55,257 nt of DNA from Bacteroidaceae bacterium (GTDB lineage Bacteria; Bacteroidota; Bacteroidia; Bacteroidales; Bacteroidaceae): the NCBI GenBank assembly GCA_017448825.1, contig JAFSKR010000056.1, positions 1-55,257 on the forward strand. Reading direction: 5' to 3'. Positions 43,488 to 52,238 of this stretch are shown one piece after another. Numbering within the stretch: position 1 is the first letter of the stretch; each line of letters opens with the position of its first letter. Under the pieces are notes generated by a model, which was not told the origin of the DNA, did not search any database, and saw nothing but the letters and a program-made list of their open reading frames with translations. The translations under genes were made by a program, and so were the position numbers.

Positions 43488-44231
43488 ATGACTTCATCGG
43501 AGATTTACAATGCAGCCCAACTCATGGAACGCATCCAGCAGGTCGGCTTCCTGCCCCTGCTCGACAGCGGCATCCGCGGTTTTTCGGCAGAAGAGATGGT
43601 GGCGGAAGATTGCCGCTATGTCACCTTCCCCGACGGCGGATGGGACTGGCCTCTGTGGAAGTGGAAAGGCCCCGTCGTCACCGAAGGCAACTGCGTCTAT
43701 GGCAAATTCTTCAACAAGAAAGCAGGCTTCGTCAGCCGAGCCTGGTGGCCAGACCTCTGCAACTACCGCCGCAGCCAGCACCCACAGCCAGCTCCCGGCA
43801 CCATCGAAGACGCCATCCTCGCCACCCTGCAAGAGCATGGTAGCCTCATCACCCGTCAGCTCCGCGCCCTCTGCGGCTTCACTGGCCCCAAAGCACCGAG
43901 TAAGCGAGTACAGAAACAAGATGGCTTGTATTCTGCCGAGCATGAGGTGGTTCGGCCGAAGGTCAACATGCGCAGCCGCTTCGATGCCATCATCACACGG
44001 CTACAGATGGGATGCTACATCGTCACCGAAGACTTTGTTTATCCGCTCGACCGCCATCACCACGAATATGGTTGGGGCTGGTCATTGCTCACCACCCCCG
44101 AACAACTCTATGGCGCAGAAGCCTGTCAGTCATCCCGTCCCCCCGAAGAGTCCTTCCAGCGTATGCTCACCCATCTCCACACCCTCCTGCCCAATGTTGA
44201 AGAAAAGGCCCTGAGGAGAATGATAATGTAA
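43488..44231 (+). CDS. AlkZ-related (winged-helix glycosylase-like) protein
   Basis: 247 residues from ATG 43488; the frame is also open upstream from a TTG overlapping the GH127 stop. The pattern 'LMERIQQVGFLPLLDSGIRGFSAEEMV', 'FPDGGWDWPLWKWKGPVV', 'GKFFNKKAGFVSRAWWPDLCNYRR' and 'LRALCGFTGPKAPSKRVQKQDG' is recognised from a Bacteroidales family named AlkZ-related. Whether it has DNA glycosylase activity is not established; it lacks the full AlkZ length. No signal peptide, so cytoplasmic. Confidence 0.65.
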   Translation: MTSSEIYNAAQLMERIQQVGFLPLLDSGIRGFSAEEMVAEDCRYVTFPDGGWDWPLWKWKGPVVTEGNCVYGKFFNKKAGFVSRAWWPDLCNYRRSQHPQPAPGTIEDAILATLQEHGSLITRQLRALCGFTGPKAPSKRVQKQDGLYSAEHEVVRPKVNMRSRFDAIITRLQMGCYIVTEDFVYPLDRHHHEYGWGWSLLTTPEQLYGAEACQSSRPPEESFQRMLTHLHTLLPNVEEKALRRMIM

Positions 44232-44295
44232 GATTCCTGCCTGTCTGTGAAGAGCGTGGAAACCTTGCTATCCCCCCCCTCGTAACCTCAAAAGG

Positions 44296-44362
44296 GGTGT
44301 GACTCACACCTATGGTAGGGGTCTGAGTCACACCTATGACAGGGTCTGAGTCACACCGTTTT
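44296..44362. repeat. Tandem repeat with GGTGTGACTCACACC palindrome
   Basis: Three units of about 23-24 bases, each with TGA[C/G]TCACACC, the last two preceded by GGGTC. The first contains a perfect 7-bp inverted repeat GGTGTGA-c-TCACACC. Could be a protein-binding or foldback site. Confidence 0.7.
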
Positions 44363-44667
44363 CGAGGTGTAAAGTGAGCCTTTCTGCGGATGTTCGCAAA
44401 AGCCTATAGAGGGAACTCCATTTCACCCTTCACCCTTTTTCCCTTTTTCCATCTCACTCCGCATCAAAACAGCCCCCTTTCAACGTCATTCATCCCCTTT
44501 TTCCACAAAACTCCTCTCAATCTTTTCGCCTTTCTCATTTTTTCCGTACATTTGCCCTCGCAAGCGTTCGGCACCCCATGCCGTCCGTAAGCAGACATCG
44601 TGGGTATATTGAATCAACGTATTCAATTCTGAAGGTAGGAATAAAAAACGGGAAGTGGTACGTCTTT

Positions 44668-44699
44668 TTTGTGCCCGTATTTTAGAATTGTTAGATTTC
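44668..44699 (+). promoter_or_regulatory. Probable promoter of the phosphoethanolamine transferase gene
   Basis: TTTG (44668-44671), 20-base spacer and TAGATTTC (44692-44699), one mismatch to TAnnTTTG, 18 bp before ATG 44718. Confidence 0.5.
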
Positions 44700-44717
44700 A
44701 AAAGCGTCCGAACAACT

Positions 44718-46346
44718 ATGCGAGAGGATCTAAAGAGAAAGAATTGTGCCCCTATGTCGGGGTGTTCTGGCACAAAAAAACTTAATGTAAATGCGATATT
44801 GGCATTTTTGAAAGAGAAGTTGCTCTATCCTTTTCAACGTGACCTGTTCTATTTCATAATATTATGGGTACTCATTGCCCTTCCTAACTGCTATTCACAG
44901 TTGGGAAATCCTACTTATGCAGCCTATCTCGCTCTGATGTATTATATCATCACCTATATCATTGTGATGGTGCTCAATCTTTATCAGAAAGTGGCAAGGG
45001 TGTTGAAACCTATTGTTTTCATCTTGACAACATTGTTCGCCATATTGAATCTCTATTGCTATCATGTGTATGGGTGTCTGCTCTCTAACGATTTCATTCA
45101 GATTATCGCAGCCACGAATCCAGACGAGGCGAAAGAATACTTTGACACATTTATTTCATGGGAGCAAGTAGTTTTGTTCTTCTCTATCATAGCCGTCAGC
45201 ATCTTCATCACCTTTATGCTTCCTAAAATACAAAAGGTAAAATTGGGGAAATCATGGATAGTGGCAGGTGTGATACTGTTGTTTTCTATTTGTGCAATCT
45301 GGCACAATTCTGGTATTATCCAAGAAGAATTTGTGGACAAAAAACGGTGGAGTTTCAGTTTTGAAGAAGTCGTGGACTTGAAAAATCACCCCACTCACCC
45401 TCAAATTGAAGAGTCAGATAGCATTCACCCTTCACAAATCATTATTATATTGGGTGAGTCATTCTCTTCCAATCACAGTTCCTTGTATGGATATAAAAGA
45501 AATACGAATCCGCTTTTGACGAGGCAAGTGCAGGATGGAAATCTATTCGTCTATAAAAAGGTAACGAGTCCCTGCTCTCACACTACCGCGGCTTTCAAGT
45601 ATTTGCTGAACACATATCAAATAGGCCATGAAGATGGACTTCCGTGGTATGAACATACCAATATCATTGAAGTGATGAAAATTGCTGGGTATTATACTGC
45701 ATGGATTTCCAACCAATCTGAAAAAGGTATGTTTGATAATCTTCCCAGTGGACATGGTCAGTTGTGCGATGAAACTTTTTTCCTGGAGAATGAAATGAAT
45801 GCCAATAGATATGATGGAGGGCTAATAGGAAAAGAAAAGGTCAATACTAAAGAAAAGAATGTCATCTTCTATCATTTTATGGGGCAACATGAGAACTTCG
45901 AAGAACGTTATCCCCATGATTACGAAGGGTTCAAAAGAGCAGAATACAATGAGTATCCAGAACATCAAAGGAATCTTTTGGCAGCCTACGACAATGCCAC
46001 CCTCTACAATGATTTTGTCGTCAACTCCATCATGAATAGATATAAGGAGCAAGATGCTGTTGTATTCTACTTTTCCGACCATGGATTAGATCTTTTCGAC
46101 ACTGACCCCAACTACTTTGGACATGCAAAAGCAACGGAGGAGTCGCAAGCACAAGGCAAGAAAATACCATTCATGGTCTATGTTTCTCCCATTTTCCAAG
46201 AACTTCATCCAGACAAAATGGAGAAGATAAAGTCTTCTACGAACAAGCCGTTCTGCACGGATAAATTCATTTATGCCGTCATGGATGTTGCTGGCTATCG
46301 GTTTGCGGACAATGATGACATGGAGAAGTATTCCTTATTTCAGTAA
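44718..46346 (+). CDS. Phosphoethanolamine transferase-like inner-membrane enzyme
   Basis: 542 residues from ATG 44718 (another ATG lies at 44754). About five N-terminal membrane helices, then a periplasmic sulfatase-fold domain with 'IIIILGESFSSNHSSLYGYKRNTNPLL', the nucleophile Thr region 'VTSPCSHTTAAFKYLLN', 'IFYHFMGQHENFEERYP' and 'VVFYFSDHGLDLFDTDPNYFGHA', as in EptA/CptA/OpgE. Such enzymes add phosphoethanolamine to lipid A or other surface glycans and can lower sensitivity to cationic peptides. The gene is AT-richer than its upstream neighbours. It is followed 42 bp later by a GDPD-like gene. Confidence 0.88.
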   Translation: MREDLKRKNCAPMSGCSGTKKLNVNAILAFLKEKLLYPFQRDLFYFIILWVLIALPNCYSQLGNPTYAAYLALMYYIITYIIVMVLNLYQKVARVLKPIVFILTTLFAILNLYCYHVYGCLLSNDFIQIIAATNPDEAKEYFDTFISWEQVVLFFSIIAVSIFITFMLPKIQKVKLGKSWIVAGVILLFSICAIWHNSGIIQEEFVDKKRWSFSFEEVVDLKNHPTHPQIEESDSIHPSQIIIILGESFSSNHSSLYGYKRNTNPLLTRQVQDGNLFVYKKVTSPCSHTTAAFKYLLNTYQIGHEDGLPWYEHTNIIEVMKIAGYYTAWISNQSEKGMFDNLPSGHGQLCDETFFLENEMNANRYDGGLIGKEKVNTKEKNVIFYHFMGQHENFEERYPHDYEGFKRAEYNEYPEHQRNLLAAYDNATLYNDFVVNSIMNRYKEQDAVVFYFSDHGLDLFDTDPNYFGHAKATEESQAQGKKIPFMVYVSPIFQELHPDKMEKIKSSTNKPFCTDKFIYAVMDVAGYRFADNDDMEKYSLFQ

Positions 46347-46388
46347 TCGTTTGCCCTGTTATAAAGGGGTAGAAACTTATAGTCTTTG

Positions 46389-47237
46389 ATGATGAAGCGA
46401 AACCATTTCTTAAGAAACATTACATTGATACTCGTGGGGGGGGTAATTTTGATGTTGGGGGTGTTCTTGTGGCTCATTTCTCCCATGCCACAACCTCAAG
46501 ATGATGTGCTTTCCAATCAGAACTATTATATTGCCCATGCCACAGGTGCCATCAATGGGAAAACTTATCTCAATTGCCAAGAGGCTTTGTTGCAGTCTCT
46601 CAACAATGGGTACAAATATGTGGAATTGGACTTGAGTCTAACAACAGACAGTGCCCTTGTCTGTGTGCATGATTGGGCATATTTTTGCAAAAATCTTGTT
46701 GGTGACAGTATTGAAACGGCCATCAGCACAAAAGAATTTCTTGGAAAAAGCATTTTGGGACAATACACACCTTTAACCTTGCAACAAGCCATAGAAATAC
46801 AAAGGATTCATCCATATATCATTGTCACAGACAAAATATCCGATACAAAAATATTGAACCGCGAATTTCTGCAAAATAGACACAAAGTAATGGTTGAAGC
46901 CTTTACTTTATCAGATTATGTTGAATTAAAGAAGGCTGGATATATTCCCATGATGTCGCTTTGGACATTTGACTATTCACAAATATTTTGGGATTTCATC
47001 TATTACCCTTTGAAATATCATACGAAAATAGATTGGATATGTGTTCACTCATCAAGCAATATTAAAAGTCTAAGAATGCTGAAACGACTCTTCAACTGCA
47101 AAGTCGCCATGTACACATGCAATTCACGAGCCTTCTTTACCGAACATCTTGGCAAAGAAATAGATTTGATCTATACAGACAATTGGAATCCCCTAAAACA
47201 AACGAACAACGATACTTTGTATACAACGGTCTATTGA
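46389..47237 (+). CDS. Glycerophosphodiester phosphodiesterase-like membrane-anchored protein
   Basis: About 282 residues; several ATGs cluster at 46386-46392. One N-terminal membrane anchor (ITLILVGGVILMLGVFLWLI), then a GDPD barrel: 'YIAHATGAINGKTYLNCQEALLQSL', 'YKYVELDLSLTTDSALVCVHDW' (catalytic Glu-Asp and His), 'TPLTLQQAIEI', 'DLIYTDNW'. The first motif has HATG in place of the usual HRG, so the catalytic arginine appears to be missing and activity may differ. Paired with the phosphoethanolamine transferase, it may act on phospholipid head groups. Confidence 0.8.
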   Translation: MMKRNHFLRNITLILVGGVILMLGVFLWLISPMPQPQDDVLSNQNYYIAHATGAINGKTYLNCQEALLQSLNNGYKYVELDLSLTTDSALVCVHDWAYFCKNLVGDSIETAISTKEFLGKSILGQYTPLTLQQAIEIQRIHPYIIVTDKISDTKILNREFLQNRHKVMVEAFTLSDYVELKKAGYIPMMSLWTFDYSQIFWDFIYYPLKYHTKIDWICVHSSSNIKSLRMLKRLFNCKVAMYTCNSRAFFTEHLGKEIDLIYTDNWNPLKQTNNDTLYTTVY

Positions 47238-47469
47238 ACAATCACAGAAGTGTTTGAAACGGTCCCTCGCGACATCCTTGACCTCCTCCTCTCCGTCATC
47301 AACGTCAACTTCCTCCCGCACTTGACGTTTGGCTGACTCTGTGAATGGCCGATGTACCACAACTTGTAAGGGGCTTCTTCCACTTTGTTTTCAGCATGCC
47401 TTGTGGACTTTCTTTTAAGAATTATCCTTTTAAGATTATCTTTTTTGGATAAAATTCTCAAAGGTGTAT

Positions 47470-47508
47470 AAAAAAGGCTGGCTCCCATCATGGAAGTCAG
47501 CCTTTTTA
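47470..47508. terminator. Bidirectional terminator between convergent genes
   Basis: AAAAAAGGCTG (47470-47480) pairs with CAGCCTTTTT (47498-47507), giving A and T runs on both sides; it serves the GDPD gene and the acyl-CoA dehydrogenase operon. The 230 bp before it contain no gene I recognise. Confidence 0.82.
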
Positions 47509-47527
47509 TATATAATATGTGTATGTC

Positions 47528-49237
47528 TTACTCTTGTACGTAACTTGCCAACTGGTCAACGTCGAGGGCGTTGATGTAGTTGCAGTGCTTTGCCACTTCG
47601 CTTTCGGCGTAGTTGATGAAGACGGTGAGCGACTTGCCGAAGAGTTCGGGAGCACGCTGGGTGTCTTGCAGGAGCAGGTGGCCCATGATGACGTAGGCAG
47701 TCATCTCGTAGAGTTTGCGGGCACAGAGGTCGAGGAAGTCCTGATTGCCGGGCTCCTTAGCCTTCTCGATGCAAGCAGCGAGTTTCTCGTTCATTGCCTT
47801 GATGCGCTCTGCATAGGCTGCATACTCGGCTGCAACGGGTTCTGCCTCGAAGTCCTTGATGACGTTGGCATAGAAGCCTGAGGTGATGTAGCGGATAGCG
47901 GCTACGGTCTGCAACTGAGTGGTACCCTCATAGATGGACATGATGCGGGCATCGCGATAGACACGCTGGCACTTGTACTCAAGCATGAAGCCTGAACCGC
48001 CGTGTACCTGAATGGAATCGTAGGCAGATTCGTTGGCGAACTCGGAGTTCATGCCTTTGGCGAGTGGAGTGAAGGCATCGGCGAGTTTGCTGTACTTCTT
48101 GAACTCGTCACGCTCTTCGGGAGTCAGTTTGCGCTCCTTGCTGATATCATCGAGTGCTTTGTAGATGTCCACGTAACGTGCGGTCATGTAGAGGAGTGAA
48201 CGACCTGCATCGAGTTTGGCCTTGATGCGGGCAATCATATCGTAAACGGCTGGGAAGTGGATGATTTCCTTACCGAACTGCTTGCGGTCGCGGGCATAGT
48301 TGATGGCCTCTTCGTAAGCTGCCTGTTCTGCACCTACTGACTGAGAAGCGATACCGAGACGGGCACCGTTCATCAGACCCATCACGTACTTGATGAGACC
48401 GAGTTTTTCTGAGCCACAGAGTTCTGCCTTGGCGTTCTTATAGACGAGTTCGCAGGTGGGGCTGCCGTGAATGCCGAGCTTGTTCTCGATGCGACGCACG
48501 TTCACACCTCCGTTACGCTTGTCGTAGATGAACATGGAGAGACCACGACCGTCGCGAGTGCCTTCTACGGAACGTGCCAGCACGAGGTGGATGTCAGCGT
48601 CGCCATTGGTGATGAAGCGCTTCACACCGTTGAGTCGCCAGCAGTTCTCCTTCTCGTCGAAGGTGGCCTTGAGCATCACGGACTGGAGGTCGGAACCTGC
48701 ATCAGGCTCTGTCAAGTCCATAGACATGGTTTCACCTGCACAAACACGTGGGATGTAACGCTTGCGCTGGTCTTCGTCGCCAAACTCATAGAGGGTCTCG
48801 ATACAGTCTTGGAGTGACCAGATGTTTTCGAAACCAGCATCACCTTCTGCGATGATTTCGTTAGCAGCGGTGTAAACCACGTTAGGCAGGTTCAGACCGC
48901 CGTAACGACGTGGCATGGTCATGCCGCAGAGACCAGCCTTGATGGTGGCATCGAGGTTCTCGTAGGTCTTAGAGGCATAGCGCACACGGCCGTTCTCGCA
49001 GTGAGGGCCTTCAGCATCGACATCCTCAGAATTGGGGCCGATGATGTTGGCGTTGATGTCGCCTGTGATTTCGAGCAGGCTGTCATAGTTCTCCTGTGCA
49101 TCCTCGTAGTCCTTGGGTGCATAGTCGTACTGACCGTAGTCAGCATAGTTTCTCTCCTTCAACTCAACGATGCGTTTCATCAAAGGGTGTTCCATGTGGA
49201 ATTTAATCTCAGGAACATCTGTATAGGAATTAGCCAT
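47528..49237 (-). CDS. Acyl-CoA dehydrogenase
   Basis: 569 residues from ATG 49237 (MANSYTDVPEIKFHM). The flavin-enzyme signatures are clear: 'GLCGMTMPRRYGGLNLPNVVYTAANE', 'CAGETMSMDLTEPDAGSDLQSV', 'GDADIHLVLARSV', 'QVHGGSGFMLEYKCQRVYRDARIMSIYEGTT', and a C-terminal extra helical domain typical of the large Bacteroidales members. It oxidises an acyl-CoA at the alpha-beta bond and passes electrons to the electron-transfer flavoprotein encoded directly upstream. Chain-length specificity cannot be read. Confidence 0.95.
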   Translation of the reverse strand: MANSYTDVPEIKFHMEHPLMKRIVELKERNYADYGQYDYAPKDYEDAQENYDSLLEITGDINANIIGPNSEDVDAEGPHCENGRVRYASKTYENLDATIKAGLCGMTMPRRYGGLNLPNVVYTAANEIIAEGDAGFENIWSLQDCIETLYEFGDEDQRKRYIPRVCAGETMSMDLTEPDAGSDLQSVMLKATFDEKENCWRLNGVKRFITNGDADIHLVLARSVEGTRDGRGLSMFIYDKRNGGVNVRRIENKLGIHGSPTCELVYKNAKAELCGSEKLGLIKYVMGLMNGARLGIASQSVGAEQAAYEEAINYARDRKQFGKEIIHFPAVYDMIARIKAKLDAGRSLLYMTARYVDIYKALDDISKERKLTPEERDEFKKYSKLADAFTPLAKGMNSEFANESAYDSIQVHGGSGFMLEYKCQRVYRDARIMSIYEGTTQLQTVAAIRYITSGFYANVIKDFEAEPVAAEYAAYAERIKAMNEKLAACIEKAKEPGNQDFLDLCARKLYEMTAYVIMGHLLLQDTQRAPELFGKSLTVFINYAESEVAKHCNYINALDVDQLASYVQE

Positions 49238-49241
49238 AATT

Positions 49242-49415
49242 CTATTTTTTATTCTTAAAGTCTTTACAGGTATCGTAGAAGCGTATAGCAAAATATATTG
49301 CAAAAACTTCACTTAATAATCTATGCCACAACTCATGGTCTGTCTGGAGTGAACGGTACATTAAAAATATAACAAATGCAGCATAGAGAATTAAAACCAA
49401 GACTTTTTTCTTCAT
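49242..49415 (-). CDS. Small membrane protein between etfA and the acyl-CoA dehydrogenase gene, 57 aa
   Basis: ATG 49415 lies one base after the etfA stop, and TAG at 49242-49244 lies four bases before the dehydrogenase ATG. The product starts MKKKVLVLILYAAFVIFLMY, a clear membrane helix, continues 'LWHRLLSEVFAIYFAIRFY' (a second amphipathic or membrane segment) and ends in a basic tail. The tight packing within the etfB-etfA-dehydrogenase operon makes a real gene likely. No family recognised. Confidence 0.72.
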   Translation of the reverse strand: MKKKVLVLILYAAFVIFLMYRSLQTDHELWHRLLSEVFAIYFAIRFYDTCKDFKNKK

Positions 49416-49416
49416 A

Positions 49417-50457
49417 TTACTTGGAGTTCTTCTTATAATACTTAATCAACTTCGGAACAACCTCTTCGATGGTTCCGTTGATAATGTAGTCGGCAATCTG
49501 GTTGATAGGAGCCTGTGGGTCGTTGTTGATGGAGATGATGATACCTGAGTCCTTCATGCCTGCCACGTGCTGGATAGCACCAGAGATACCGCAGGCGATA
49601 TACACCTTAGGACGTACAGTGGTACCTGTCTGACCAATCTGACGGTCGTGGTCAATCCAACCTGCATCAACAGCAGCACGGCTGGCACCCACTTCTGCAT
49701 GAAGCTCCTTAGCGAGTTCGAAGAGGAGGTTGAAGCCTTCGGGACCACCTACGCCATAACCACCGGCGATGACGATAGGAGCACCTTTGAGGTTGTGCTT
49801 TGCCTTCTCCACGTGACGGTCGAGCACCTTCACCACATAGTCGGTGAGAGGGATGTACTTGGCCACGTCGTGCTTCACCACTTCACCCTTGTAGTTCTCG
49901 TCGAGGATTTCCTTCTTCATCACACCGTCACGAACGGTTGCCATCTGTGGGCGATGCTCGGGGTTAACGATGGTGGCGATGATGGAACCACCGAAAGCAG
50001 GACGAATCTGGTAGAGTTGGTCTTCGTAGTGCTTATCGACCATGTTGCCCTCGGCATCCTTCACCTTCATGTCGAACGAGCCAATCTCCAACTGGGTGCA
50101 GTCGGCTGTCAAACCTGAGTGGAGTGCGGAAGACACACGAGGACCGAGGTCGCGACCGATGACGGTAGCACCCAAGAGACAAATCTGTGGTTTCTCCTCC
50201 TTGAAGAGGTTTACCACAGCAGAAGTGTGGGGAAGGGAGGTGTAAGGGAACAGTTTCTCATCGTCGAAGATGTGCACTTTATCTACACCGTAAGGAATGA
50301 CTTGCTTCTCAACACCCTCGAGACCTGCTCCGATGAGAACGGCTTCTAACTGCACTCCAAGCTGGTTGGCGAGTTTGCGACCCTTGGTGCAAAGCTCCAA
50401 ACTTACATCAGCAACCTTGTTGCCTTCAAGTTCACAATATACAAAAACGTTGTTCAT
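49417..50457 (-). CDS. etfA: Electron transfer flavoprotein subunit alpha
   Basis: 346 residues. N-terminal nucleotide-fold domain ('VFVYCELEGNKVADVSLELCTKGRKLA') and the conserved C-terminal FAD domain: 'PIVIAGGYGVGGPEGFNLLFELA', 'GASRAAVDAGWIDHDRQIGQTGTTV', 'YIACGISGAIQHVAGM', 'IISINNDPQAPINQIADY'. With EtfB it shuttles electrons from the acyl-CoA dehydrogenase. It starts one base after the etfB stop. Confidence 0.97.
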   Translation of the reverse strand: MNNVFVYCELEGNKVADVSLELCTKGRKLANQLGVQLEAVLIGAGLEGVEKQVIPYGVDKVHIFDDEKLFPYTSLPHTSAVVNLFKEEKPQICLLGATVIGRDLGPRVSSALHSGLTADCTQLEIGSFDMKVKDAEGNMVDKHYEDQLYQIRPAFGGSIIATIVNPEHRPQMATVRDGVMKKEILDENYKGEVVKHDVAKYIPLTDYVVKVLDRHVEKAKHNLKGAPIVIAGGYGVGGPEGFNLLFELAKELHAEVGASRAAVDAGWIDHDRQIGQTGTTVRPKVYIACGISGAIQHVAGMKDSGIIISINNDPQAPINQIADYIINGTIEEVVPKLIKYYKKNSK

Positions 50458-50458
50458 A

Positions 50459-51268
50459 TTATCCGATGGTGTTGCTTTCCATGAGTTCTACAATCAGACT
50501 CTCGACATCTGCATCAGAAGAAGTGAGGGTCTTGTTTTCTTTCGCCTTGAAGACGATGCTCTTCACCGCCTTCACGTTGGTGGGGGACCCCGCCTTGCCA
50601 ATTTGTGCTGGGTCTGCCTCAATGTCGGCAGCCCCCCAAGTGGTGAACTCGCGGTTCTTGTTTGCCCACACACGCTTCACGTTGCGTACACGGCAAGGGG
50701 CGGCACTTCCGTTCACCGTCACCACGATGGGCAGCGGACCTTCCACAGTCTCCACACCACCGTCGATGTGACGCTTGGCTACAATCTTCTTGGCTTCCTT
50801 GTCGAGTGAGAGGATTTCCTCGGTGTAAGTGATTTGGGTAAGACCCAACTTCTCTGCCACCTGAGGACCCACCTGTGCCGTGTCGCCGTCGATAGCCTGG
50901 CGACCGCAAAGGATGATGTCGTAGTCGCCCACCTTCTTAATGGCCTGAGCCAATGTGTAGGAAGTGGCGAGAGTGTCGGCACCGCCCAGAGGACGGTCAG
51001 AGATGAGGATGCCCTCGTCGGCACCACGATAGATGCCCTCTTTCAACACCTCGGCAGCCTTGGGAAGACCCATGGTGAGCATGGTGATAGTGGAACCCGG
51101 ATTCGCGTCCTTCAGGCGAAGTGCCTGTTCAAGAGCGTTCAAGTCCTCGGGGTTGAACACGGCTGGCAAAGCCGCACGGTTCACTGTACCCTCTGGAGTC
51201 ATCGCGTCAGGACCGACATTTCTTGTGTCGGGCACCTGCTTTGCGAGTACAATAATTTTCAAACTCAT
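50459..51268 (-). CDS. etfB: Electron transfer flavoprotein subunit beta
   Basis: 269 residues from ATG 51268 (MSLKIIVLAKQVPDT). Motifs 'NPEDLNALEQALRLKD', 'YDIILCGRQAIDGDTAQVGPQVAEKLG' and 'VDGGVETVEGPLPIVVTVNGSA...CRVRNVKRV' fit EtfB. A TTG at 51307 would extend it without homologous sequence. First gene of the etfB-etfA-small ORF-dehydrogenase operon. Confidence 0.97.
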   Translation of the reverse strand: MSLKIIVLAKQVPDTRNVGPDAMTPEGTVNRAALPAVFNPEDLNALEQALRLKDANPGSTITMLTMGLPKAAEVLKEGIYRGADEGILISDRPLGGADTLATSYTLAQAIKKVGDYDIILCGRQAIDGDTAQVGPQVAEKLGLTQITYTEEILSLDKEAKKIVAKRHIDGGVETVEGPLPIVVTVNGSAAPCRVRNVKRVWANKNREFTTWGAADIEADPAQIGKAGSPTNVKAVKSIVFKAKENKTLTSSDADVESLIVELMESNTIG

Positions 51269-51512
51269 AGTTAATGTATTGATTGTTTTTGGTATGTATT
51301 GTCCCAAACTGGTTAGTCTTACCCATAATAGGGCAATATAATATGAAGTGCAAATTTACAACATTTTTCCCTTTCCGCAATGAATAGAAGGATTTTTATG
51401 CTCAAAAACACGAAAAGAGTGCAAAAACATAAAAAGAAAGTGCCATTGTGCGGTACGAACTGTGCGTTTTTTCAACAACTAACCCGTCAAAGAAACTTTT
51501 TCTCAAAATAAA

Positions 51513-51544
51513 TTTGGAGCGTAATATGTAATCCCTTACCTTTG
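51513..51544 (+). promoter_or_regulatory. Superoxide dismutase promoter
   Basis: TTTG (51513-51516), 20-base spacer and TACCTTTG (51537-51544), an exact match, about 30 bp upstream of the ATG. Confidence 0.75.
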
Positions 51545-51574
51545 TACACTTTCTCATCTTAAACAAACAATGGT

Positions 51575-52183
51575 ATGACACAAACTAACCCTCTTGACGG
51601 AACGTTTCAATTGGTAGAACTTCCGTATGCAGCCGATGCATTAGAACCAGTCATCAGCAAAGAAACCATCAGTTTCCATCACGGGAAACACTTGCAGACC
51701 TACGTGAATAACCTCAACACGCTATTGCCAGGCAGTCCTTACGAAGGACGTTCGTTAGAAGAAATTGTCTGCAAAAGTGACGGTGGAATCTTCAACAATG
51801 CAGGTCAAATTCTCAACCATAACCTCTATTTCACTCAGTTTACAGCACCAGAAGAAAACAACAAACCTGTAGGGAATTTGGCTGTCGCCATCGAACAACA
51901 ATTTGGCTCTTTCGAGGCATTCAAAGAAGAATTTGAGAAAAAGGGTAGTACTCTATTTGGGTCTGGCTGGGTTTGGTTAGCTGCCGACCAAGATGGTAAA
52001 CTACACATCACGCAAGAAGCCAATGCCAACAACCCCATCACCAAAGGACTCACGCCTCTACTCACGTTTGATGTGTGGGAACATGCCTATTATTTGGACT
52101 ACCAAAACCGCCGACCTGTCCATCTCTCCAATTTATGGAGTATCGTGAACTGGGCAGCGATTGACAAACGATACATGAAGTGA
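51575..52183 (+). CDS. sodB: Iron/manganese superoxide dismutase
   Basis: 202 residues. Metal ligands lie in 'ISFHHGKHLQTYVNNLN', 'NNAGQILNHNLYFTQF', and 'LLTFDVWEHAYYLDYQNRRPVHL' (Asp and His). The Gln before 'ILNH' is where iron-type enzymes carry it, so an Fe or cambialistic enzyme, as known from Porphyromonas and Bacteroides, is likely. It detoxifies superoxide in the cytoplasm of this presumably anaerobic organism. Monocistronic, with its own promoter and terminator. Confidence 0.95.
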   Translation: MTQTNPLDGTFQLVELPYAADALEPVISKETISFHHGKHLQTYVNNLNTLLPGSPYEGRSLEEIVCKSDGGIFNNAGQILNHNLYFTQFTAPEENNKPVGNLAVAIEQQFGSFEAFKEEFEKKGSTLFGSGWVWLAADQDGKLHITQEANANNPITKGLTPLLTFDVWEHAYYLDYQNRRPVHLSNLWSIVNWAAIDKRYMK

Positions 52184-52195
52184 CATCGTCAATAG

Positions 52196-52238
52196 AAAGA
52201 AGGGGATAGCCTGATAGTGTCAGGCTATCCCCTTCTTT
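52196..52238. terminator. Strong bidirectional terminator after sodB
   Basis: A 19-bp perfect stem: AAAGAAGGGGATAGCCTGA (52196-52214) with its complement ending in TTCTTT (52220-52238), five-base loop. The stem overlaps the stop codon and last codons of the convergent minus-strand gene. Confidence 0.88.

Larger units (their letters stand above)
44232..44717. other. Gene-free stretch with palindromic tandem repeats and a promoter
   Basis: Holds the tandem repeat at 44296-44362 and a promoter-like pair at 44668-44699. Open frames in the C/T-rich middle part look like chance. Confidence 0.5.

Noticed and set aside
47231-47491. 86-codon minus-strand frame between convergent genes
   Set aside because: It starts inside the terminator stem and has no recognisable pattern; possibly a remnant, but I cannot support it.
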